Below, one piece after another: positions 1 to 6,460 of a DNA stretch of 16,898 bases (position 1 is its first letter; the number at the start of each line of letters is the position of its first letter). Origin of the DNA: JAXGQD01 sp964574395 (GTDB lineage: Bacteria; Bacillota; Clostridia; Saccharofermentanales; Fastidiosipilaceae); the NCBI GenBank assembly GCA_964574395.1, contig CAZNNL010000041.1:1-16898 (forward strand), read 5' to 3'. The notes beneath the pieces were generated by a model. It had not been told where the DNA came from. It ran no database searches and saw only the letters and a program-made list of their open reading frames with translations. The position numbers and the translations under genes are program-made.

Positions 1-32
1 GATGGCAATCGAATGTGCAGAAAACAGGGATT

Positions 33-36
33 GGAG
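33..36 (+). promoter_or_regulatory. Ribosome binding site deciding the start of the CAP/G5 protein
   Basis: GGAG ends 7 nt before the ATG at 44. The in-frame ATG at 2 has no visible upstream context and would put a charged, non-signal-like stretch in front of the signal peptide, so 44 is the better start. Confidence 0.65.
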
Positions 37-43
37 AAAAACA

Positions 44-2182
44 ATGAAAACAAGGAATAAAAGAATGAACAATAGTTTCCTAAAGAAAGGGCATGCATTA
101 TTAATTATGGTGCTTGCTTTCGTAATGTTAGTTTCCGGTTCTAACTTGCTGGCAATAGAGCTGACGGGGCAGAAGCAAACGCTGGGGAATGCGGATTTGC
201 ATGTCTTGGTCAGTAACGAAGAACTGCGTAACCAAGGCAAGATTGCAATTACGGTTGCTCCCAAAAAGGATGTAAAAATCACCAATCTCAAGTTTAATGC
301 CTCGACTCCTACGGGTTTGACCTTGAAGTCAGGTGCGCCGGTACAGCTGGCCAATTTAACTGGTCCGCAGGACATCAATTTACTGTATGAAATAAAAGTG
401 GCGGCGACGACAACGACGACTGCGGCGACGACTACGACCAAGAAGGCGGATCCACTGCCGAGAACAGGTGAGGACGGTTCGACATTGTTCTTCCCTATTG
501 CGTTGTTGGTGGGTGGTGCGGCTTTGCTGATGTTCTTATTATTAAGGCAGGCAAAAAAGAGCAAGCTAGGCGTTTTTGCCATACTTCTTATTTCGGCCCT
601 ACTTATTGGCGTAGCGAATTTACCGGTTGCTCAAATTAGCGCCGCAGGTACGCAAGCGAGCTATAGTTTTGATGGAACTTTCCGTGTAAACGACAAACAA
701 TATACCTTCACTGGCACATTTGAATACACACGCGAAACAATCGAAGCGCCGACAACGACTCCAACAACGGCTGCGCCAACAACGACTACTACTACAGCGA
801 AACCGACGGAAACGACGGCTACTACAGCGAAACCGACGGAATCGTCAACGACTACGACAGCAACGACAGCTAAACCTACAGAAACGTCAACGACCCCGAC
901 AACAGCTGAGCCAACAACGACTCCAACAACAACTGAGCCAACAACGACACCGACTACTGCTCAGCCGACAACGGCCCCGACAACAGCTGAGCCAACAACG
1001 ACTCCAACAACAGCCGAGCCAACAACGTCTCCAACTAATGCGCCGACGCCGACACCCGTTGTTGAAGTTAAAGAAGAAACAAAGACCGAAGCAATTCCGT
1101 TTGGAAAAGAAACTGTTGAAGATCCCACCATCGATAAAGGCACAAGTAAAATTACACAAGTCGGTGTACCTGGTGAAAAGAAAATTGTTGAAACCGTAAC
1201 CTATACAGACGGTAAAGAAACTGGGCGTGTCTTTAAGAGCGAAACTGTTACTAAAGATGCAATACCAGAAATTACAGCAGTTGGTACAAAGCCTGTTGTG
1301 ACGACAAAAGATGAAACAAAAACCGAAGAAATTCCATTTGAGACTAAAACAACTGAGAATCCAGACCTAGATGAAGGTGTCGAAAATATTATCACCGTTG
1401 GCAAAAAAGGCGTAAGAACAATAGTTGAAAAGGTTACCTTCACAGACGGTGTTGAAACAGCTAGGGAAGAAACCAGCAATGAAGTGACTACTCCTCCTGT
1501 TGATGAAGTTAAAGAAGTTGGAACTAGGAAGCCCTATACTGTTACCTTCTATGACGCAGCAGAAGCAGTTATCAAAACGGTAGAAGTTAAACATGGTGGA
1601 ACCATTGATGCAGCAGATGTACCAACCGTTCCTAATAAAATTGGTTATTCTGGTAAATGGGATACTGATACCACTGCAGCTGTTACTTCTAACTTAGACA
1701 TTAAGCCTGACTACACGCTGAAGTCTAATGCTTTCGTAATAAAGGACGCAAATGGAATTGACAGAGTCGTAGTGGGCAATGTAAATACGAACCTGAGTAA
1801 TGCATTTCTTACCAAATTAAATGCAGAACGCCAGAAATTGGGCTTAGGTGCACTTCAATCAGTCGACAGCTGGACTGCTGGTGCTAACATAAGAGCAAAA
1901 GAAGCAAGTGTGTTTTTCAGTCATGCAAGACCAGAAACCCCGACAAATGAATATTCTTTCAAAACGGCATTTTCAAGCCCTCAACCATCCGCCGAAAATA
2001 TTGCCGTTGGGAATAGTACTGCCGATGCAGTTTATCAACAATGGTTCAATTCAACTAAGGGTCATAAAGAAATTATGTTGGATGGCGCTTACACCAAAAC
2101 TGCGATTGCCTGCTTTGTAGTAGAGGAGACTACCTCAGCAGAAACGAACTACACCTACTACTGGGTCCAAGTCTTTGGATAA
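44..2182 (+). CDS. Surface protein: signal peptide, internal LPxTG sorting signal and second TM, Thr/Pro linker, two G5 domains, CAP domain
   Basis: Likely an extracellular, wall-associated protein of 712 aa; no enzymatic role is established. Residue order: signal-peptide-like segment 1-38; small extracytoplasmic domain about 39-120; Thr-rich stretch; LPRTG at 138-142 followed by a hydrophobic span (about 147-167) and a basic stretch RQAKKSK (168-174), i.e. a full sortase signal. A second hydrophobic span (about 176-192) follows, then a short beta-rich segment and a Thr/Pro/Ala linker (about 235-338). Two G5-type repeats (about 338-416 and 419-497) come next, then a small InlB-repeat-like beta segment (about 498-560). 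A C-terminal CAP/SCP domain (about 575-712) carries H627, E651 and H674 in the usual CAP contexts. ATG 44 is preferred over the ATG at 2 because GGAG lies 7 nt upstream and it opens directly into a signal peptide. Its promoter is outside the window. The mid-protein sorting signal is odd and suggests a membrane hairpin or a fusion of two proteins. Confidence 0.85.
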   Translation: MKTRNKRMNNSFLKKGHALLIMVLAFVMLVSGSNLLAIELTGQKQTLGNADLHVLVSNEELRNQGKIAITVAPKKDVKITNLKFNASTPTGLTLKSGAPVQLANLTGPQDINLLYEIKVAATTTTTAATTTTKKADPLPRTGEDGSTLFFPIALLVGGAALLMFLLLRQAKKSKLGVFAILLISALLIGVANLPVAQISAAGTQASYSFDGTFRVNDKQYTFTGTFEYTRETIEAPTTTPTTAAPTTTTTTAKPTETTATTAKPTESSTTTTATTAKPTETSTTPTTAEPTTTPTTTEPTTTPTTAQPTTAPTTAEPTTTPTTAEPTTSPTNAPTPTPVVEVKEETKTEAIPFGKETVEDPTIDKGTSKITQVGVPGEKKIVETVTYTDGKETGRVFKSETVTKDAIPEITAVGTKPVVTTKDETKTEEIPFETKTTENPDLDEGVENIITVGKKGVRTIVEKVTFTDGVETAREETSNEVTTPPVDEVKEVGTRKPYTVTFYDAAEAVIKTVEVKHGGTIDAADVPTVPNKIGYSGKWDTDTTAAVTSNLDIKPDYTLKSNAFVIKDANGIDRVVVGNVNTNLSNAFLTKLNAERQKLGLGALQSVDSWTAGANIRAKEASVFFSHARPETPTNEYSFKTAFSSPQPSAENIAVGNSTADAVYQQWFNSTKGHKEIMLDGAYTKTAIACFVVEETTSAETNYTYYWVQVFG
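455..619 (+). other. Internal sortase signal plus second membrane span within the surface protein
   Basis: This encodes residues 138-192. LPRTG is at 455-469, followed by a hydrophobic stretch, the basic loop RQAKKSK and a second hydrophobic stretch that ends in a signal-peptide-like AQISAAG. Sortase signals normally end a protein; here more than 500 residues follow. If both spans insert, the N-terminal domain and the G5/CAP part both face outward and the basic loop is cytoplasmic. If sortase cuts at T141-G142, only the first 141 residues would be wall-linked. Confidence 0.7.
746..1057 (+). repeat. Low-complexity Thr/Pro/Ala/Glu linker-coding repeat
   Basis: Codons for degenerate PTT, AEPTT and AKPTE units repeat many times (residues about 235-338). 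The DNA repeats ACAAC/ACGAC-type hexamers imperfectly. It probably forms an extended, wall-spanning stalk between the membrane part and the G5/CAP part. All alternative-frame ORFs here are low-complexity shadows of this repeat. Confidence 0.85.
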
Positions 2183-2235
2183 TAGAATAAAATAATCGGC
2201 GAGTAAGCCAGCAGTCCCAAACCCAACTCAAAAAC

Positions 2236-2264
2236 AAAAGCTTCGCAGTTTCTGCGAAGCTTTT
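2236..2264. terminator. Bidirectional intrinsic terminator between convergent genes
   Basis: A perfect 13-bp inverted repeat, AAAAGCTTCGCAG and its complement, encloses a 3-nt TTT loop. On the plus strand the stem closes with CTTTT after the surface-protein gene (stop at 2180-2182). On the minus strand the stem also ends in CTTTT and is followed by GTTTTTG, after the CHAP gene. It therefore suits both convergent transcripts. Confidence 0.85.
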
Positions 2265-2333
2265 GCCATTATCATGTTCAATTAAAAAGTGTGGCTCATA
2301 TTAATTTCGAAATGATGGTGTATGGTACAAAAA

Positions 2334-2981
2334 TTATTTCAACTTAGCTTTAATGTTGCTGTTCCAGTGGTTTTGTTTGACCATTTCAGGGATTGAAAGG
2401 TTCTTTTGGATGATTTTCTTTTCTGATGAACCACCGACTGCGGAATACATATCGTAGGGTCTCAATATGTAGTCTGCAATGCCGTAGCCCCAGAGCAAAT
2501 ATCCAGGACAGTCATCAATCTGGACGTATTCACGACTATTTACATGTTGGTTCACTACTGTAAATCCGCCTTCATACACATCCGACACGACAACAACATG
2601 CCCGCCATATCCTGCGCCTGGTCCATAGGCATAGACCAAAACGTCACCTTTTTCAACTAACTCAGGACTGTAGGGAATCTTGTCAAAGTACAAAGAGTTC
2701 GCATTATTGTGAATTTCATTAGCGTTTCCGTAAATGACATCACCATAATATTTGATTGGGAAAATGCTTGCCGCGTAGTTGTAAACCAGATCTACGCACT
2801 GGTTGCCGTACATTCCGTCTTGGTCAAAGCCTTGATAGGTCTCGGCATAGTATTTTGCTGTTGCGATCCAGTCGTCTTGTTGGCGGTTGGTCGCTGCGTT
2901 TATTTCTGTTATAGGACTTGCCACTAAAATAGTCACAAACAAAATAAGGCTGCATAGCGAGGCTATGAGTTTCTTTTTCAT
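2334..2981 (-). CDS. Secreted CHAP-domain peptidoglycan hydrolase
   Basis: Probably a secreted amidase or endopeptidase that cuts peptidoglycan; 215 aa. A signal peptide covers about 1-30 (MKKK, a hydrophobic core, then a likely cut near INAA). The CHAP/NlpC-P60-like domain covers about 35-175. The candidate catalytic cysteine is C62 in GNQCVDLV, the histidine is H128 in YGGHVVVV, and a polar residue near N144 in VNQHVN could complete the site. No binding domain is obvious in the C-terminal tail of about 40 residues. A longer reading from 3044 is possible, but ATG 2981 places the signal peptide at the N terminus and has a distant GGAG (13 nt upstream). CHAP proteins may also act in cell separation or as bacteriocin-like lysins; the cleaved bond cannot be told from sequence. 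It converges with the CAP/G5 gene across a shared terminator. Confidence 0.87.
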   Translation of the reverse strand: MKKKLIASLCSLILFVTILVASPITEINAATNRQQDDWIATAKYYAETYQGFDQDGMYGNQCVDLVYNYAASIFPIKYYGDVIYGNANEIHNNANSLYFDKIPYSPELVEKGDVLVYAYGPGAGYGGHVVVVSDVYEGGFTVVNQHVNSREYVQIDDCPGYLLWGYGIADYILRPYDMYSAVGGSSEKKIIQKNLSIPEMVKQNHWNSNIKAKLK

Positions 2982-3050
2982 GATGTAGTTTGTTCTCCGT
3001 TTTTTCTGAAAAATCATTGAGAGATTGGCAAAAACGCTCAACAATCGGGA

Positions 3051-3059
3051 ATTCTAGCA
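3051..3059 (-). promoter_or_regulatory. Candidate extended -10 promoter for the CHAP gene
   Basis: On the minus strand, TGC directly precedes TAGAAT (5 of 6 to the -10 consensus), about 70 nt upstream of the CHAP start. No good -35 element sits at 17 nt, so this rests on the extended -10 alone. Confidence 0.4.
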
Positions 3060-3240
3060 CGGTTCGTTTCCAGATAGCGAGCAAACTTTGATAGTCAAAG
3101 CAAATATTTAGTTCTTTTTCACGACAATATGTGTACCGCAGCTGCTAAGTTTGTAGGCATTGTAACAACAATAACGAGGCAAAACACGGAAGAAAGCGAA
3201 ATTTTGCGAAACGATTCGTTCTTCATTATCTGTGAATTGG

Positions 3241-3249
3241 TGCTACGAT
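3241..3249 (+). promoter_or_regulatory. Candidate extended -10 just upstream of the nuclease-like gene
   Basis: TGC followed by TACGAT (4 of 6 to the -10 consensus) ends 7 nt before ATG 3256. If used, transcription would begin at or next to the start codon, which would fit the absence of a ribosome binding site. No convincing -35 element. Confidence 0.25.
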
Positions 3250-3255
3250 TCTTGA

Positions 3256-4164
3256 ATGAAGTTTTTATCACATGAAAGTGCCCTACAGTTTTGGAAGTTT
3301 ACCTTGGCCCAGCGTGTTTTTGCCGAAAAAATTGCTCGTGTGAAACAGGCGAAATACTTAGTACTTAGTGAAAGGGATAAGTTTAATAATAGTATTGGCG
3401 TATCATACACATGCACAAAAAGGCTACCCGCAGATGCTTTGGATCATGAGCGTGGAGTAGTAACTCCTTATTTCATGTTCCTGCAATTGGCAAAAGACTA
3501 CGACCTTTTCGAGTTGATTCTTTTGGCTTGCCTACTCTGTTCTTGTGAAGATGGCCCGCGGACCGCGGTATTGCTTGAAAAACAGAAACTTGTTGCATTT
3601 GTCCAAGCGGCAGTTGGTCACAGAGGAAGAAGCAAGGCACTCCATGCTTTGCGTTATGTTAATGAGCGTGCGGTTTCGGTCATGGAAGTTTTTGTGCATA
3701 TGTTTTTTGCTTTACCTAACAATCTTGGTGGGCTCGGACTAAAAGGCGGCGTCTTTAACTACAAGGTAGAATTAGATGCTGAAGGCAAAAAGGCTCTACA
3801 GCAAGATTATTGTTACATTGACTATTGTTTTCCGGATTTGAAAATTGGCTACGAGTATCTTGGCAGTGGACACAGCAGTACCATGGATTTTGATTCTGCG
3901 CGAACAGTTGCTTTGGGCCGAATGGGATACAAGATTCAGAACATTACCAAAACTCAGCTATATAATCCCTATAGAAGACTGCAATTATTTAAGCAAGTGC
4001 TTACTATGCATGGCAAAACAATGCGGATTCGAACCCCGAACTTTGAAATGGCTCTTAACAGACTCCACGAAATATTACCTAGAATAGCAGGCACGAATGA
4101 AGCTTCTCCACTTGCCAATTACATTTCTCACGATAAGAGACAGCGTTGGAAAAATTCGAGGTGA
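3256..4164 (+). CDS. Uncharacterised protein with C-terminal Vsr/DUF559-like PD-(D/E)XK nuclease fold
   Basis: The function is not known; 302 aa, no signal peptide and no membrane span. The C-terminal part (about 140-235) matches the layout of small Vsr/DUF559-type nucleases and AbiEi-like proteins. It has a helix with E144 (SVMEVF), a GG turn, D189 in YIDY, E200 in IGYEYLG, H206 two residues after the glycine of YLGSGH, and D213 before an Arg, then a G-Y-I-T pattern. The candidate catalytic residues are all present. The N-terminal part (about 1-135) opens with a SHESALQFWK motif, which I recall from hypothetical proteins of gut Actinobacteria and Firmicutes. The preceding codon (3253-3255) is an in-frame TGA, so 3256 is the first possible start, but no Shine-Dalgarno sequence is visible. 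No toxin, antitoxin, methylase or cas partner is adjacent, so a defence role is only a guess. Confidence 0.6.
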   Translation: MKFLSHESALQFWKFTLAQRVFAEKIARVKQAKYLVLSERDKFNNSIGVSYTCTKRLPADALDHERGVVTPYFMFLQLAKDYDLFELILLACLLCSCEDGPRTAVLLEKQKLVAFVQAAVGHRGRSKALHALRYVNERAVSVMEVFVHMFFALPNNLGGLGLKGGVFNYKVELDAEGKKALQQDYCYIDYCFPDLKIGYEYLGSGHSSTMDFDSARTVALGRMGYKIQNITKTQLYNPYRRLQLFKQVLTMHGKTMRIRTPNFEMALNRLHEILPRIAGTNEASPLANYISHDKRQRWKNSR

Positions 4165-4212
4165 GGAATTTTCTTCTTAACTTCAACCGTTTACCCTCAA
4201 TATGTTAGGTGT

Positions 4213-4330
4213 CAAAATTTGGACTACAGAAAGATTTCGAGCGATATTTCTTTCTGTAGTCCAAATTCTGCCACTTTTCGGTGGAAAAAAGGACGTTTTC
4301 TTTCTGTAGTCCAAATTTTGCCACTTTTCG
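4213..4330. repeat. Overlapping inverted and direct repeats (22-bp stem, 34-bp direct repeat, 50-bp period)
   Basis: The 22-nt segment at 4213-4234 (core GGACTACAGAAAGA) is exactly complementary to 4299-4320, and complementary with one mismatch to 4249-4270. The two right-hand copies lie within a 34-bp direct repeat (4247-4280 and 4297-4330, one difference, 50 bp apart). The left arm could therefore pair with either right arm, giving a tight hairpin with a 14-nt loop or a larger one. There is no coding sequence here; minus-strand ORFs across it are repetitive and unsupported. It may end transcription of the nuclease-like gene or be a dispersed intergenic element. Confidence 0.85.
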
Positions 4331-4384
4331 AAAAACGAAAACGAAACCCACCCCACTTTTCGAAAAACAAAAACAAAACCCACC
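4321..4384. repeat. Tandem repeat, two 32-bp units
   Basis: The units at 4321-4352 and 4353-4384 differ at only two positions (G to A in the second unit). Each begins CCACTTTTCGAAAAAC, ends in AAACCCACC, and is A/C-rich. The CCACTTTTCG head also appears at 4271-4280, linking this tandem to the neighbouring direct repeat. Confidence 0.9.
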
Positions 4385-4401
4385 CCACCTAGATTTGTAA
4401 A

Positions 4402-4440
4402 TTGACAGAAACCCAACGTTAATCCGAATAATGCTATAAT
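4402..4440 (+). promoter_or_regulatory. Promoter region of the 4503-10824 gene run
   Basis: A perfect TATAAT at 4435-4440 is preceded by TGC, giving an extended -10 element. A perfect TTGACA lies at 4402-4407, but 27 nt away, too far for the normal 17-nt spacing; it could instead serve AATAAT at 4427-4432 (19 nt). Start of transcription is inferred near 4447, giving a leader of about 55 nt. Confidence 0.6.
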
Positions 4441-4502
4441 TTTCAGAAGTTGAACCCAAAAACGCAGCAGTCCCCCAAACCAAAACCAAATGGAGAAGCA
4501 AG

Positions 4503-5498
4503 ATGGCAGAGCTAGGTGAAACAATTAATTATTCAGTAGAAGAATTAGAAGCAGGACTTGGCCAGCACACAATAGGTCATTATGTGCGCGAATGTGAGGC
4601 GGGCTTTTTGAAAAGCCTTTCCGAAATTGCTTATCAAACGGCGTGGAATCCGAAGATTAAGGCGATTTTTATTTCAGGGCCAACTTCTTCTGGCAAAACG
4701 ACTTTTACAGAGCGTTTGGCCGCCGCTTTGCATCTGCACGGTCGTCCGACTTGTGATCTGTCTCTCGACGATTACTACATTGACAACCTTGTACCTAATT
4801 ACCACAATGGCCGCCCCGACTTGGAGAGCCTAAACACTTTGGACGTGCCGCTGATGGTTGAGCAGATTAAGACGCTATTGACTGGCGCAAGTGTGAATGT
4901 GCCAACGTTCCGATTTTCTACTAGGGAACGCGAGATGGATCCGAAGAAAATTCTGAGAGTGCCACCGCGCGGGGTTTTGCTTGTTGAAGGCTTGCATGGA
5001 TTGTCAAAGGAAGTTTCCGGCGCGCTGAATGAAGGTGAATACCTTAATGTGCTGATTATGCCCTATGCGACGCTGTTTTCGGATCGGAAGTTGATCGGAC
5101 CGCGCGAGATTCGTGTGCTGAGGAGGCTTTGCCGAGATTATAATCATCGTAATACGACCGCGATTGCGACTTTAGATTATTGGCCGATGCTCGATCATGC
5201 GGAAGCTCTGATTTTCCCTGAGTACATTGCGCGCGCACATACCTTTGTCAATTCGGCGATGGCGTATGAGTTTTTCGTTATTCCAAATTTGGCAAAACAC
5301 CTACTACAAAGAGATTTACTTGCGGCGGAAAATGGAACTTTGCGAGGACCGGAAATGGTGAAGGATCAAAATGAGTATGTTGATCTGGAGGCGGCGCTAG
5401 GTTTTGCCAGAACGATGCTAAAGGTTTGCGAAAAATTACCTAGCATAGCAGTGGACATCGTGCCACCCAATTCCATCTTAAATGAATTTATACGTTGA
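4503..5498 (+). CDS. Uridine kinase/phosphoribulokinase-family nucleoside kinase
   Basis: Predicted cytoplasmic kinase that transfers a phosphate from ATP or GTP to a nucleoside, most likely uridine or cytidine (pyrimidine salvage); 331 aa. The Walker A loop GPTSSGKTT is at 59-67. SLDDYY (87-92) matches the substrate-binding Asp-Tyr region of uridine kinases, VEGLHGL (161-167) the following strand, and RRLCRDYNHRN (207-217) the Arg-rich lid. The first 50 residues look like the tail of the longer Firmicute nucleoside kinases that carry an N-terminal TGS/ThrRS-like region, which is missing here. GGAG lies 7 nt before the ATG. It is first in the co-directional run and separated from metA by 15 nt. 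Substrate choice is inferred from the family only. Confidence 0.85.
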   Translation: MAELGETINYSVEELEAGLGQHTIGHYVRECEAGFLKSLSEIAYQTAWNPKIKAIFISGPTSSGKTTFTERLAAALHLHGRPTCDLSLDDYYIDNLVPNYHNGRPDLESLNTLDVPLMVEQIKTLLTGASVNVPTFRFSTREREMDPKKILRVPPRGVLLVEGLHGLSKEVSGALNEGEYLNVLIMPYATLFSDRKLIGPREIRVLRRLCRDYNHRNTTAIATLDYWPMLDHAEALIFPEYIARAHTFVNSAMAYEFFVIPNLAKHLLQRDLLAAENGTLRGPEMVKDQNEYVDLEAALGFARTMLKVCEKLPSIAVDIVPPNSILNEFIR

Positions 5499-5513
5499 CG
5501 GAGGCGAGGCGAG

Positions 5514-6443
5514 ATGCCGATAAAACTACCCACAAATATTCCGGCAGCGGAAACCCTAACGAATGAGCACGTGTTTTTCATGACGCAGGAACGTGCGTTT
5601 GAACAGGACATCAGGCCGCTTAGAATTTTGATTTTGAACTTGATGCCGGAGAAAATTACGACGGAAACGCAGCTGTTTCGTTTGCTTGGTAATTCGCCTT
5701 TGCAGGTGGAGCCCAAGCTCATGTATACCGCTTCTTACCAGCCGACTAATGTTTCGGAAGATCACCTGGGTGCGTTTTATTGCACCTACGAAGAAATCCA
5801 AAATGAGTTCTTTGACGGGATGATTATCACTGGTGCTCCCGTTGAACTCATGGCTTTTGAAGAAGTCGCTTATTGGGACGAACTAACGCAAATTATGGAG
5901 TGGAGCAAAACCCACGTCTATTCAACCATGCACATCTGTTGGGGAGCACAAGCAGCACTTTACTACCATTATGGTGTGAAAAAGCATCTCTTAGACAAAA
6001 AAATGTTTGGTGTTTTTGAGCATACCGTGGCGTGGTATTCCCCGGTGAAACTGCTGAGAGGTTTTGATGATGTCTTCTACGTGCCACATTCTCGCTATAC
6101 AGAAGTGCGTGCCGAGGAAATCAAAGCGATTAAAGAGCTGCGTTTGTTATCGGAATCAGCAGACTCAGGCGTCTACTTGGTTGCTGATTTAGAAGGCAGA
6201 CAAGTTTTCGTGACGGGGCATTTGGAATATGACCCCAACACCCTGGAAAATGAGTATCTCAGAGATTTGGCGAAAGGCATAGACATTGCAATTCCTCGCA
6301 ACTACTACCCCAATGACGATCCTTCCCAAAAGCCCATCGTACACTGGCGCTCAACAGCTAACTTGCTGTTTATGAACTGGTTAAATTACTACGTCTACCA
6401 AGAAACCCCGTTCGATTTGAGTGAACTTGCTGCACAGCATTAG
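5514..6443 (+). CDS. metA: Homoserine O-acyltransferase, predicted acetyl-CoA type
   Basis: Activates the hydroxyl of L-homoserine, the first committed step of methionine synthesis; 309 aa, the usual MetA length. The class I amidotransferase-like fold shows K47 (oxyanion region, LMPEK), nucleophile C142 in HICWGAQ, and H236 and E238 in TGHLEYD. Position 111 is Glu in TGAPVE. In this family Glu at 111 goes with acetyl-CoA use and Gly with succinyl-CoA use, so the predicted product is O-acetylhomoserine despite the common succinyltransferase name. GGAGG at 5500-5504 supports the ATG. It sits between the kinase and an aldo/keto reductase, probably in one transcript. No S-box riboswitch is visible upstream. 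Confidence 0.95.
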   Translation: MPIKLPTNIPAAETLTNEHVFFMTQERAFEQDIRPLRILILNLMPEKITTETQLFRLLGNSPLQVEPKLMYTASYQPTNVSEDHLGAFYCTYEEIQNEFFDGMIITGAPVELMAFEEVAYWDELTQIMEWSKTHVYSTMHICWGAQAALYYHYGVKKHLLDKKMFGVFEHTVAWYSPVKLLRGFDDVFYVPHSRYTEVRAEEIKAIKELRLLSESADSGVYLVADLEGRQVFVTGHLEYDPNTLENEYLRDLAKGIDIAIPRNYYPNDDPSQKPIVHWRSTANLLFMNWLNYYVYQETPFDLSELAAQH

Positions 6444-6447
6444 ACAA

Positions 6448-6453
6448 GAGGAG
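6448..6453 (+). promoter_or_regulatory. Ribosome binding site deciding a TTG start
   Basis: GAGGAG ends 7 nt before TTG 6461. The first ATG in frame is 11 codons in and would remove the first beta strand of the reductase. Confidence 0.8.
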
Positions 6454-6460
6454 TGAGATC

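Larger units (their letters stand above)
4165..4502. other. Gene-free 338-bp region: repeats, then promoter and leader
   Basis: The first half carries the inverted, direct and tandem repeats at 4213-4384. The second half (4385-4502) holds promoter elements and a C/A-rich leader with the GGAGAAG ribosome binding site (4492-4498) of the kinase gene. I see no small gene or tRNA. Confidence 0.75.

Noticed and set aside
2..43. Upstream ATG start for the CAP/G5 protein
   Set aside because: It has no visible upstream context and adds charged residues before the signal peptide; ATG 44 has GGAG at the right distance.
720..1199. Plus-strand 159-aa ORF rich in Arg/Gln/Leu, and minus-strand ORFs at 887-1159 and 961-1143
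   Set aside because: They are frame-shifted readings of the Thr/Pro repeat inside the surface-protein gene; low-complexity products with no ribosome binding site.
3256..4164. Toxin-antitoxin pair
   Set aside because: No partner ORF with AbiEii-like nucleotidyltransferase features lies on either side; only the nuclease-fold resemblance is supported.
4247..4384. CRISPR-like array
   Set aside because: There are only two 34-bp copies with a 16-nt gap, plus a different 32-bp tandem with no spacers. No cas genes are present.
4183..4524. Minus-strand ORFs (113 and 98 aa) across the repeat region
   Set aside because: The products repeat short motifs because the DNA repeats, they overlap a promoter and the next gene's start, and they show no family features.
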